From Bacteroidales bacterium (lineage in GTDB: Bacteria; Bacteroidota; Bacteroidia; Bacteroidales; P3): DNA of 11,490 bases. The translations under genes and the position numbers were made by a program. Below are positions 1-7,330 of the stretch, one piece after another. Within the stretch, counting starts at the first letter, position 1. Each line of letters begins with the position of its first letter. Location: positions 1 through 11,490 of the forward strand of contig JAGNRX010000019.1 in assembly GCA_017988355.1 (NCBI GenBank), in the 5' to 3' direction. The notes under the pieces were generated by a model that saw nothing but the letters and a program-made list of their open reading frames with translations, was not told the origin of the DNA and made no database searches.

Positions 1-1
1 C

Positions 2-853
2 GCTTCCTACAAAGGCTATAAAATTGGTTCCTTAGAAGAAGATGGAGAAAAGGCAAAAGGAAAAATAATATGTGTTGACCAAGAGGGGAAATGGACAGGT
101 AAAACTCCCTTTGATTTCTCAATAACAAAGAATGTTTTTATGATGTTCATAGTTTCTGGAATAATCATTGCGGTTGTCTTTAGGGCAAAATCAATTGCTA
201 AGAAAAGAGTTGGCAAAGCACCTAAGGGAACTCAAACAATTGTAGAGTTTATTATATTATTTATTAGAGACGATATCGCCATTCCTTCAATTGGATTAAA
301 GCGTCATGGTAAGTTTATGACTTATCTTTTAACTGCTTTTTGTTTTATCTTCCTTTCAAACATAATGGGTTTATTTCCTTTCTTCCCAGGAGGAGCAAAC
401 CTAACAGGAAATATTGCAGTAACATTAGTTTTAGCTGTTTTTACCTTCATAATAACTCAGTTTTCTGCAAATAAGGACTATTTCAAACATATAATAAATA
501 TGCCAGGAGTGCCTTGGTGGTTAAAGTTTCCCCTACCAATAATGCCAATTGTTGAGATATTAGGTCTAATCACAAAACCCTTTGCCCTAACCATTCGTTT
601 GTTTGCAAACATAACAGCAGGACACGTAATCATCCTTGGTTTCATATCCATAATATTTATATTTGGATCTCAAAATATGGCACTTGGATATGGAGTATCA
701 ATTATTCCAGTCTTATTTGCAATCTTTATGAGCCTATTAGAAATCTTAGTAGCGTTTATACAAGCCTATGTTTTCACCCTTCTTTCTGCAATCTACATTG
801 GAATGGCACACGAAGAGCATGCAGAAGTAGCGCATAATGAAATTGCAAAATAA
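2..853 (+). CDS. atpB: ATP synthase F0 subunit a, 5' end missing
   Basis: Membrane subunit a of the F1F0 ATP synthase, which forms the proton half-channels next to the c-ring. The first ATG in frame is at 140, but the frame is open back to position 2 and reads KTPFDFSITKNVF just before it. That is a typical pre-helix segment of Bacteroidota subunit a, so the true start lies left of the window and 140 is internal. Several hydrophobic helices follow. The essential arginine of the proton path is in TIRLFANITAGH (Arg codon 596-598), matching the family's LRLFxN motif. Another conserved segment is LLEILVAFIQAYVFTLLSAIYI near the C-terminus, followed by a His/Glu-rich tail (HEEHAEVAH). The protein ends normally at TAA. 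The c-subunit gene atpE, the usual next gene, is absent; a convergent ung follows instead. Identity is secure from the motifs; only the 5' end is missing. Confidence 0.96.
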   Translation, partial: ASYKGYKIGSLEEDGEKAKGKIICVDQEGKWTGKTPFDFSITKNVFMMFIVSGIIIAVVFRAKSIAKKRVGKAPKGTQTIVEFIILFIRDDIAIPSIGLKRHGKFMTYLLTAFCFIFLSNIMGLFPFFPGGANLTGNIAVTLVLAVFTFIITQFSANKDYFKHIINMPGVPWWLKFPLPIMPIVEILGLITKPFALTIRLFANITAGHVIILGFISIIFIFGSQNMALGYGVSIIPVLFAIFMSLLEILVAFIQAYVFTLLSAIYIGMAHEEHAEVAHNEIAK

Positions 854-875
854 TCAATAACGACATTCTCTTTTT

Positions 876-980
876 GAATCAAAGATCCACTGAATTAGAT
901 CAAAGATCTAGTGAAATGAATCACTGATCTACGGAAATGAATCACTGATCTACGCCAGTGAATCAAAGAAAGAAAAAATT
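876..980. repeat. Degenerate 21-bp tandem repeat, about five units
   Basis: Five head-to-tail units of 20-22 bp start at 876, 898, 918, 939 and 960. Units 3 and 4 share the first 16 bases (GAATCACTGATCTACG) and 18 of 21 overall. Units 1, 2 and 5 carry ATCAAAGA where units 3 and 4 have ATCACTGA. Dyads are embedded: TAGATC-AAA-GATCTA at 896-910, and TCACTG-(8 nt)-CAGTGA at 942-961. There are no spacers, so it is not a CRISPR array. The period equals seven codons and two helical turns. Function is unknown. Confidence 0.8.
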
Positions 981-989
981 AATACGCTG

Positions 990-1020
990 ATTCAATAAAC
1001 CCTTATAGCAATTCAATAAA
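990..1020. repeat. Direct repeat ATTCAATAAA, two copies 21 bp apart
   Basis: The 10-base word ATTCAATAAA occurs at 990-999 and 1011-1020. The 21-bp spacing equals the period of the tandem array just upstream, though the motif differs and the phase is shifted. It may be a diverged continuation of the array or chance in A/T-rich DNA. Confidence 0.5.
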
Positions 1021-1028
1021 TTATAAGG
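1001..1028 (-). terminator. Possible weak terminator downstream of ung
   Basis: CCTTATA (1001-1007) and TATAAGG (1022-1028) form a perfect 7-bp stem around a 14-nt loop, seven bases beyond the ung stop codon. Read on the minus strand the stem is followed by GTTTATTG, a modest U-rich run; on the plus strand it is followed by AAATACC. It therefore fits ung better than atpB. The stem is short and A/T-rich, so this is tentative. Confidence 0.3.
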
Positions 1029-1034
1029 AAATAC

Positions 1035-1697
1035 CTACCAATTTATAGGTTCTTTCCCTTGTTTTACTAAGTAATCATTGGTTTTAGAGAAGTGATTGTT
1101 GCCAAAGAAACCACGATAGGCAGAAAGAGGTGAGGGATGTACAGATTTTAACACTAAATGCTTCGTTTTATCAATAAACTCTCCTTTCTTTTGAGCGTAA
1201 GAGCCCCACAACAAAAAGACAATCCCTTGTTTTTCATTAGCCAAATGATGGATTACTGAGTCGGTAAATTTCTCCCAACCCATTTTCTGATGAGAGCCTG
1301 CCTTATGAGCCTCAACCGTTAAGGTCGCATTAATAAGTAGAACCCCTTGTTTAGCCCAGAGGGTTAAATCTCCGCTATTTTTAGGTTCAATTCCAAGGTC
1401 TTGTTCAATCTCTTTGTAGATATTTTTCAGAGATGGGGGAATAGGAGTTGGCTCAAGAACAGAGAAACAAAGCCCATGAGCTTGGTTAGGCTCGTGATAA
1501 GGGTCTTGACCAATAATCACAACCTTCGTTTTTGAAAAAGGACAGAGGTTAAAGGCATTAAAAATGTCATCACTCTTAGGATAAACTACTTTATTAGAGT
1601 ATGCATCTCTAATAAGCCCCACCAAATTGATGAAATATCCTTTTTTAAACTCCTCTTTCAGAACTTCTTTCCATTCTTTTTCAATATCCACATCCAT
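1035..1697 (-). CDS. ung: Uracil-DNA glycosylase, family 1
   Basis: Cytoplasmic base-excision repair enzyme that cleaves the N-glycosidic bond of uracil in DNA arising from cytosine deamination or dUTP incorporation. The 220 residues match the usual 215-230 for family 1, so it is full length. Visible motifs: the water-activating loop GQDPYH at 63-68 with catalytic Asp65; Phe78 in GLCFSV, which stacks on uracil; LLINATLTVE with the uracil-reading Asn123; and the DNA-intercalation loop HPSPLSAYRGF with catalytic His187. It ends PINW, like other bacterial Ung proteins. The start at 1697 gives the normal N-terminal length; no clear Shine-Dalgarno sequence precedes it. It converges on atpB and lies about 50 bp downstream of the barrel receptor gene on the same strand, so it could be read from that gene or from its own promoter near 1737-1744. 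Confidence 0.97.
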   Translation of the reverse strand: MDVDIEKEWKEVLKEEFKKGYFINLVGLIRDAYSNKVVYPKSDDIFNAFNLCPFSKTKVVIIGQDPYHEPNQAHGLCFSVLEPTPIPPSLKNIYKEIEQDLGIEPKNSGDLTLWAKQGVLLINATLTVEAHKAGSHQKMGWEKFTDSVIHHLANEKQGIVFLLWGSYAQKKGEFIDKTKHLVLKSVHPSPLSAYRGFFGNNHFSKTNDYLVKQGKEPINW

Positions 1698-1736
1698 ATA
1701 GCATTGTTTTATGTCAATTTCTTTTTAGTTAGACAA

Positions 1737-1744
1737 CAAATTTA
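1737..1744 (-). promoter_or_regulatory. Possible -7 box for ung
   Basis: On the minus strand this reads TAAATTTG, a full match to the Bacteroidota -7 consensus TAnnTTTG, about 40 bp upstream of the ung start. No TTTG-like -33 element is visible at the usual 19-21 bp distance, so the call rests on one short motif in A/T-rich DNA. Confidence 0.3.
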
Positions 1745-1750
1745 GGGATT

Positions 1751-4234
1751 TTATTTCGATTCACCAGCTCTTGTGTCAAAGTTTTCAGTCTGTGGTTTCT
1801 GAACTTGTTTGTTCTTATAGTATTTTCCAAAATTATAACGAAGTGAAAATGCAACACGAGGACCTTGGTAATTACCCCATGATTTCGACAGAGTATTTAG
1901 GTAGCGAGTCTCACTATAATTTTTATTCATATCAAATAAATCGCTTATGCTTGCAGTTAATCCAAATTTGTCGTTAAAGAATTTCTTAGAAACACTTATT
2001 GAAATATCTTGAGAAGAGCTTGAAGTGCTTAGCCCATTCATTGAAGAGGAATAGAAATAGTAGTAAACGCTTATCTTCCATTTCATTGGAAGGGTGAAGT
2101 CGGAAGAAATATTACCATTATAGCTCCAATTTTCTCTATTTATTTGCCCCTGGTTGGTTGAAGATAGGATTTTCACATAGCTTGCTCCAAATGAAGAGCT
2201 GAAACTAAGCCATGAAAAGAATTCTTTATTGAAACTTGCACTAAAGTATAGGTTATGGTTAGAACCAAAGTTAATTGGAATGGAGATTAAAGCAAGTGGA
2301 TTATGCACAAAGAGGTTTGAATCAATTGGACCTTCAAGCCAATTTATATCATCTTGGGTAAAAGAATATGAAATATCAGTAAATAGCATGTATTTAAAAG
2401 AATGAGCTAAGCTAATTGAATGGGAATACTGTGGTTTTATATATGGATTTCCTGTTGAATAGGAATATTCTGAATACTTGCTTATAAATGGGTCTAAACT
2501 CCCTGACCAAGGTCTTGAAATCCTATAAGAGTAGGTTAGTTTTAATTGATTATCGTCTTGAAACTTATAGTTAAGACTTAGGTTTGGGAATAAATCAAAG
2601 TAATTTCTTGAATTGATGCTATCAATTGCATATTGATGACCCTTTGTGTTGGTCTGCTCTGCCCTTATTCCCAGTCTTAGATTTAATTTCTTTTTGAAGG
2701 TATTGGAGAAAGAAACATAAAGGGAATTAATATTTTCAAAATACTTGAAATGGTTAGATTGCATTTCATCACTTAGGTAAGTATTTGTTACGGTATCTAA
2801 TACCAAAGACTTGAAGTCTTTATTGTTAAAATTAAAATTTGTTTTCCCTCCAGCCTCAAGTCTCATTGTTTTCTTTATTGGCTTGAAATAATCCACCCTT
2901 GCACTCAAATTGTCAGATGATGATAGAGTATTTCTTTCGTATCCTTCTCTTCTGCTTAGAATTGTGTTAATATCTCCTATGAAATACTCATTAAGATTTT
3001 CTAAACTACCATCATTTTCGGAGTGAGAGTAGCCAAAATCAAATGATATCTTTGAATCAAGAGTATCTAATTTCTTAACATAGTCCAATCCAATACCAAG
3101 GTTATTTCTACCTCCTTCATAACCACTCTTATTTATATATGAAGAATCTATTTGTGAAAAATAATTAGGATAAGAAGATATTCTGTAAGGAACAGTGTTT
3201 TCAATTAATGGATTTCCTCCACCTGTATAATATAGACTAAGCCCTATTGTGCGATTTGTATCAATTAAATAGTTTGCACTAAGATTTAAATTATTATTTT
3301 GCCAAACCCACTCATCTTCTTTTTCTGTCCTAAATAAAATTGTATCCCCTTCTGCCTTTGAGGTATATCTTTCTTCTCTACTTTTACTTTTGCTTGCCCA
3401 CCTCATAGGAGAGAAACCAATTGAAGTAGTCCAGTTATCATCAACATAGCTTAAACGAGCTGAGCCATAGTATTGCAAAGCTGTCTGATAAGATGATTGT
3501 CCCCAAACAGAACCATTTACACCGTAGTTTTGATTTTTCTTAATCCTAATATTAATTATCCCTGCAGTTCCTTCAGCATCATATTTAACACCAGGATTAG
3601 TCATAACTTCAAATTTCTCGACTTGATCAGGACTCATTCCTTTCAACATATCAACAATGGAACTATAATCAAGCTTTAAATCTCTCCCATTATATTGAAA
3701 CATAACTCCGCTTTTCCCATTCAAAGTCAATTTATCATCCTTATCAACAAAGACCCCAGGAACCTTTTTCAATAAATCAAAAGCACTTGAAGCACTTGCC
3801 ACCAATTGCTCGTCAATATTCATAGTAAGCTTATCCTCATCAACCTGAATTCTATCAATCCTCGCCGTAATCACAACCCCTTCTAAGTTTCCAGTGCTTT
3901 TCATCTCAATCACACCTAAGTCAATCTCTTTGTCATCATTAAATCTATTATTTTCGAGTTTAAGTCTGTGTTTCTCATATCCAACAAATGAAAGTTCTAA
4001 GTTTAGGTTGTTTTTCCTAATTCCTTTAATAATGAAATTGCCACTTGTGTCGGCAGAAACCCCCTTATACATATTAAGACTGTCACTTTCTTTATAAAGC
4101 ACACAATTAACAAACATAAGATTTTCTTTCGTAACATTGTCGATGATTTTCCCTTTAATAGAATAGCGTTGAGCCATAGCTCCATTGATAAGAAATAGGA
4201 GCAAAATAAGAGATAGAAGAATGAATTTCTTCAT
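1751..4234 (-). CDS. Outer-membrane beta-barrel receptor, TonB-dependent-receptor-like
   Basis: Outer-membrane protein of 827 residues. A signal peptide (MKK, a Leu/Ile-rich core, cleavage after INGAMA, about residue 21) opens it. Residues about 24-112 form a carboxypeptidase-regulatory-like beta-sandwich (YSIKGKIIDNVTKENLMFVN ... FIIKGI ... LSFVGYE). Residues about 135-235 form a TonB-receptor plug-like domain ending FEVMTNPGVKYDAEGTAG and IINIRIKK, the hallmark of this barrel family. The rest, about 240-800, alternates aromatic strands of a large barrel; the last strand is probably VAFSLRYNFGKYY, followed by a short charged tail. It lacks the SusC size and no SusD partner is nearby, so it is not a typical glycan-uptake pair. 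Substrate and TonB dependence cannot be read from the sequence; no TonB box is evident. Its promoter should lie in 4235-4357. Confidence 0.88.
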   Translation of the reverse strand: MKKFILLSLILLLFLINGAMAQRYSIKGKIIDNVTKENLMFVNCVLYKESDSLNMYKGVSADTSGNFIIKGIRKNNLNLELSFVGYEKHRLKLENNRFNDDKEIDLGVIEMKSTGNLEGVVITARIDRIQVDEDKLTMNIDEQLVASASSAFDLLKKVPGVFVDKDDKLTLNGKSGVMFQYNGRDLKLDYSSIVDMLKGMSPDQVEKFEVMTNPGVKYDAEGTAGIINIRIKKNQNYGVNGSVWGQSSYQTALQYYGSARLSYVDDNWTTSIGFSPMRWASKSKSREERYTSKAEGDTILFRTEKEDEWVWQNNNLNLSANYLIDTNRTIGLSLYYTGGGNPLIENTVPYRISSYPNYFSQIDSSYINKSGYEGGRNNLGIGLDYVKKLDTLDSKISFDFGYSHSENDGSLENLNEYFIGDINTILSRREGYERNTLSSSDNLSARVDYFKPIKKTMRLEAGGKTNFNFNNKDFKSLVLDTVTNTYLSDEMQSNHFKYFENINSLYVSFSNTFKKKLNLRLGIRAEQTNTKGHQYAIDSINSRNYFDLFPNLSLNYKFQDDNQLKLTYSYRISRPWSGSLDPFISKYSEYSYSTGNPYIKPQYSHSISLAHSFKYMLFTDISYSFTQDDINWLEGPIDSNLFVHNPLALISIPINFGSNHNLYFSASFNKEFFSWLSFSSSFGASYVKILSSTNQGQINRENWSYNGNISSDFTLPMKWKISVYYYFYSSSMNGLSTSSSSQDISISVSKKFFNDKFGLTASISDLFDMNKNYSETRYLNTLSKSWGNYQGPRVAFSLRYNFGKYYKNKQVQKPQTENFDTRAGESK

Positions 4235-4276
4235 AATAATAAAGATTAGGTTAAATAGTTTTGTTTACTACGAAGG

Positions 4277-4297
4277 AAACTATTATTATTATAGTTT
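4277..4297. promoter_or_regulatory. Inverted repeat in the leader of the barrel receptor gene
   Basis: AAACTAT (4277-4283) and ATAGTTT (4291-4297) form a perfect 7-bp dyad around a 7-nt A/T-only centre, 43-63 bp upstream of the receptor's start codon. It could be an operator or a 5'-UTR hairpin for that gene, or a weak 3' hairpin. All arms are A/T-rich, so chance is a real alternative. Confidence 0.25.
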
Positions 4298-4357
4298 TAT
4301 TGTATAAGAATCCAAAATAAATAAAATAATAATAGGATATAAACAAATAATTTAGGT

Positions 4358-6238
4358 TTACTTCTCTTTATTTGTTTCTGTATTGTATTCTGAATAGCGT
4401 TTCCTTGCTTGGGTAACGTAAAGCGAACTAGGATAATCGAGAATTATTCTTTCGTAGTACTGCTTTGCTTTTTGAGGAGAATTAAGGTGGGTTTCGTTAA
4501 GCTCTGCTAAAAGATAGAGTGCGTCATCTGCCATTAAATCATCTGGGTATTTCAACATAATTTGATTTAATAGGCTGTCAGCATTTTGGAATTCCTTCTG
4601 GTGAATTGCTATCTCTGCTCTCTTATATAATACTTCGTCGAAAAGTTCGTGAGATAAGTAGTTTTGGTTTAGGGTGTCGAGGTATTCTAAGGCTTTTGCA
4701 TATTTATTTTGAAATAGTGCAAATTCTGCTTTGGAATATAGGCTAAGTCCGTTATAGGTTGAGTCTTCATCAATATTATCACTTATTAATAAAGAATATT
4801 CCATTGCATCATTGGCTATCAGCTTTGTTGTTGAGGAGCGAAGAACATCGAACTGCGACATTGCCCAAGAGAAATCTCCATTATAGTATGATAGCATTGC
4901 ATTCTTAAACTTTGCCTGGGAACCTATTACATCATTTTTAAATTCTTTCTCCACTTGCGAATAGGTTAAGGATGCTTCCCAAATATCGTTTTCCATAAGA
5001 TATATATCTGCTCTCATTAGCTTGCTTTCAGCCTTTTCATTGCGTTTGATTTGTGGCATTGAAAGGGTTTCATCCAAAATATCAACAGCTTCTTGCGAAG
5101 ATTTAAAATAATAGGCAAGTAGATAGGCGTATTGTTGCATTATAGGAATTGTAGCTTGGCTCTTACCTAATTCAGTTAAGGTTGAAATATACTCTTCTTT
5201 TAGGGTTCTTATTTCTTTTTCTGTATGATTGATTCTGCTTACGAAAGGGTGGTAGAGTGAACTTAGTAGTCCCAATTTGCTTAACATATAATAGGTTGAT
5301 TCTTTCCCTTTTTCTATTAAGTAGGTGAAAGCTTGTCTTGATATCTCATAGTCTTCATTATTCAGAGCTATGTTTGCTATTTCGTAAACGGTTTGTCCTG
5401 TCAGGCTTTCAAATCTTCTGTCTATCGATTTTGCCTGATTAAACGCCATTTGATAGTCCTTTTGTTGGAGTAGTATCCAGACATAGAGTTGTGCAATATG
5501 GGGGTTGTCTTGTTCTTTTTGAGCCTTTTTTAGAATAGCTAAGCGAAAAATATCTAAGAATTTCTTTTCTTTATCTTGTTGTATGATGCTGCCAAGGTAT
5601 ATCTTGATTTGATTTAGCATTGCAGGGTTTCCATCCAAGAGGTTTATGTATTCCGTTGCCATATCTTCATATCTTCCCAATCTCTGATATAAGAATGATA
5701 TTTCGTATGTAAAGCGGAACTTATCATTAAATAAATCCCTCCCTTTTTGAAAGGTCTTAATGGAATAGTCTATATTATTATTAAAACTAAAATAGTTAGC
5801 AAGCTGAGCTACAGAATTATTATTAGCAGCAAGACTTTCTATTGCTTTTTCAAATTGTTTGTCTGCCTTGTTCTTCTCTCCCGTTCTTAGATAATGAGTG
5901 CCTAAGTCAGCAATATAAATTGGGTTTTGAGGAAATTGCTTAATGGTCTTCTTAATCAATTTCTCTGTTTTGGAGTCTTGGTTTGTTTGTGAGTATAGGC
6001 TAATAAGATTGTCGTAATAGTCTTGTAGGAAGTTCTTTTCAATTAAATCTTCATATAAATCAATTTGATTTTGAATCTCTTCTCCATATATTGATTTTGT
6101 TTCTTTGCCCTCTTGAGAATAGGAATTGAAAGATAGAAGAGAAAAGACAAATATAAAAAATATAAATACAGATAATTGTTTTAATCTCTTTATCTCCTTT
6201 ATTTCGATTCCCTTAAAGCATATCCAATTATAAAACAT
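4358..6238 (-). CDS. Exported tetratricopeptide-repeat protein
   Basis: A 626-residue helical-repeat protein of unknown specific role. After an N-terminal hydrophobic core (LSVFIFFIFVFSLLSF, about 22-37) and likely cleavage near NSYS-Q, the chain is almost entirely amphipathic helix pairs. TPR-like units are clearest at about 75-135 (LISLYSQTNQ, YIADLGTHYLRTGEKNKADK) and at the C-terminus, about 552-615 (LLNQIMLKYPDDLMADDALY, AKQYYERIILDYPSS). The latter resembles envelope TPR proteins such as BamD and CpoB. There is no lipobox after the signal peptide, so a soluble periplasmic scaffold or adaptor is inferred. The ATG at 6238 overlaps the end of yicC by 11 bp and follows an in-frame TAA directly, so no longer start is possible. 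It leaves an unusually long 20-residue n-region. It is probably co-transcribed with yicC. Confidence 0.8.
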   Translation of the reverse strand: MFYNWICFKGIEIKEIKRLKQLSVFIFFIFVFSLLSFNSYSQEGKETKSIYGEEIQNQIDLYEDLIEKNFLQDYYDNLISLYSQTNQDSKTEKLIKKTIKQFPQNPIYIADLGTHYLRTGEKNKADKQFEKAIESLAANNNSVAQLANYFSFNNNIDYSIKTFQKGRDLFNDKFRFTYEISFLYQRLGRYEDMATEYINLLDGNPAMLNQIKIYLGSIIQQDKEKKFLDIFRLAILKKAQKEQDNPHIAQLYVWILLQQKDYQMAFNQAKSIDRRFESLTGQTVYEIANIALNNEDYEISRQAFTYLIEKGKESTYYMLSKLGLLSSLYHPFVSRINHTEKEIRTLKEEYISTLTELGKSQATIPIMQQYAYLLAYYFKSSQEAVDILDETLSMPQIKRNEKAESKLMRADIYLMENDIWEASLTYSQVEKEFKNDVIGSQAKFKNAMLSYYNGDFSWAMSQFDVLRSSTTKLIANDAMEYSLLISDNIDEDSTYNGLSLYSKAEFALFQNKYAKALEYLDTLNQNYLSHELFDEVLYKRAEIAIHQKEFQNADSLLNQIMLKYPDDLMADDALYLLAELNETHLNSPQKAKQYYERIILDYPSSLYVTQARKRYSEYNTETNKEK

Positions 6239-7097
6239 TTAATACCTGTTCTTTTATTTTTTCAAGCTCATCTTTCATCTCCACAACAAGCTTTTGCATA
6301 TTTGCTTCCTGAGATTTAGAGCCAAGTGTATTTATTTCTCTCCCTATTTCTTGTGCAATGAAACCAAGTTTTTTCCCTTCCGACCTTGGAGTGTTCATGG
6401 TGTTTATGAAATAATCGAGATGTTGTTCTAATCTTATCTTTTCCTCTGTTATATCTAACTTCTCAATGTAGTAGATTATTTCTTGTTCAAAGCGATTTTT
6501 ATCTAAATTCTCGCAGTTTAGTTCATTTAGTTTTGATAATATTCTTTCTCTAACCTGCGAAGTTCGGCCTTTTTCAAACCCATCAATTAAGAGAAGCTTC
6601 TTCCCGATAATATTTATTCTAAGAAGGAGGTCTTTCTCTATTGTCTTACCTTCAATTATTCTGTATTCGTCAGTTTTCTTTAGAGCTTCATTCAATAAGT
6701 TCCCAACAATAATCATTTCCTCTTCTGTCGGCTCACTACTGCCATTATGATTGATTTCAGGGATTTGCAAAACATATTTAAAAATATCTTCTTTTGATGC
6801 GTTTACCTTTTCTGCTAATTCTTCAATTTGTTTGTAATAGCTCACAAAGAGATTAGAGTTAAGATTCATATTTGGGCATTCTCCAACATACTCAACGCTT
6901 AAATAACAGTCTATCTTTCCTCTTTCTAAGAAATTAGATATTTGATTTCTAAGAATGATTTCTTTACCTCTATAAAGGCAAGGTGTTTTAAGATTAATAT
7001 CTGTTTGCTTGCTGTTAAGAGTTTTAATTTCAATCGATAAGGTCTTGTTGTTAAAGTTTGTTGAAGCCTTACCATAACCAGTCATAGATTTAATCAT
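6228..7097 (-). CDS. yicC: YicC/YloC family protein, probable endoribonuclease
   Basis: A 289-residue cytoplasmic protein, full length for the family. It opens with the diagnostic MIKSMTGYGKA and IEIKTLNSKQTDIN. It closes with the C-terminal signature EGKKLGFIAQEIGREINTLG, SKSQEANMQKLVVEMKDELE and KIKEQVLNVL. In between are acidic, helix-rich segments. Members of the family have been characterised as endoribonucleases in E. coli and Bacillus; substrate choice here is unknown. The start at 7097 is fixed by the conserved N-terminus. A -7 promoter box lies 82-89 bp upstream in the divergent region. In many bacteria yicC is followed by gmk; here the next gene is a TPR protein overlapping it by 11 bp, suggesting translational coupling. 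Confidence 0.95.
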   Translation of the reverse strand: MIKSMTGYGKASTNFNNKTLSIEIKTLNSKQTDINLKTPCLYRGKEIILRNQISNFLERGKIDCYLSVEYVGECPNMNLNSNLFVSYYKQIEELAEKVNASKEDIFKYVLQIPEINHNGSSEPTEEEMIIVGNLLNEALKKTDEYRIIEGKTIEKDLLLRINIIGKKLLLIDGFEKGRTSQVRERILSKLNELNCENLDKNRFEQEIIYYIEKLDITEEKIRLEQHLDYFINTMNTPRSEGKKLGFIAQEIGREINTLGSKSQEANMQKLVVEMKDELEKIKEQVLNVL

Positions 7098-7179
7098 ATA
7101 TTTTTTATTAGTTAGAAAATTATTTACGTTTACTATGTATTCTCAGAAAGATATTCTTAAAATACGAGTAATTAGCTCA

Positions 7180-7187
7180 CAAAGATA
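7180..7187 (-). promoter_or_regulatory. Probable -7 promoter box for yicC and the TPR gene
   Basis: On the minus strand this reads TATCTTTG, a full match to the Bacteroidota -7 consensus TAnnTTTG, giving a predicted 5' UTR of about 75 nt before the yicC ATG. No clear TTG/TTTG -33 element is seen at standard spacing, which is common because that element is weakly conserved. Confidence 0.45.
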
Positions 7188-7262
7188 CATAAAAACCTTA
7201 ATTTTACGTTATCATTATTGTTTTTATTTGCATTACATAACAAATTACTAGTGAAAAATGAG

Positions 7263-7270
7263 TAATTTTG
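7263..7270 (+). promoter_or_regulatory. Possible -7 promoter box for the metallopeptidase operon
   Basis: TAATTTTG matches TAnnTTTG and lies about 100 bp upstream of the metallopeptidase ATG. The nearest upstream TTTG is about 32 bp away, too far for a standard -33 element. With the yicC box it would give divergent promoters whose boxes are about 75 bp apart. Confidence 0.35.
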
Positions 7271-7302
7271 CCAATCAGTCATTGCAATAAAAACAAAAAC
7301 TA

Positions 7303-7330
7303 ATAGTTATATAGGTAGTTTACTAACTAT
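7303..7330. promoter_or_regulatory. Overlapping inverted repeats in the metallopeptidase leader
   Basis: Two alternative dyads share the same right arm: ATAGTTA (7303-7309) with TAACTAT (7324-7330), and TAGTT (7316-7320) with AACTA (7325-7329) around the loop TACT. They lie 41-68 bp upstream of the start codon, inside the predicted 5' UTR. This could be an operator or alternative RNA hairpins; the A/T-rich arms make chance possible. Confidence 0.25.

Noticed and set aside
140..142. ATG at 140 as the start of atpB
   Set aside because: The frame stays open to position 2 and encodes conserved subunit a sequence (KTPFDFSITKNVF) before this codon, so it is an internal methionine.
876..980. CRISPR array
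   Set aside because: Units are contiguous and degenerate with no unique spacers, and no cas gene is in the window.
874..990. Stop-codon recoding (TGA read as an amino acid) in the repeat
   Set aside because: TGA terminates the T9SS cargo gene in a standard ATGA overlap and all clear genes read normally with the standard bacterial code.
1771..1977. Plus-strand open frame of 68 codons
   Set aside because: It lies entirely antisense within the barrel receptor gene, has no recognisable domain and looks like a shadow frame.
3497..4185. Several short open frames (60-67 codons) on both strands within the receptor gene
   Set aside because: All lie inside the strongly supported receptor coding region, in other frames or antisense, with low-complexity composition.
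1751..4234. SusC-type glycan importer
   Set aside because: The protein is shorter than typical SusC, ends in the IINIRIKK-type plug motif of the other barrel family, and no SusD-like lipoprotein is adjacent.
4290..4340. TTATTTTG on the minus strand as a promoter for the barrel receptor gene
   Set aside because: It misses the second conserved base of TAnnTTTG, and the nearest TTTG upstream is about 23 bp away in a stretch so A/T-rich that such matches are expected by chance.
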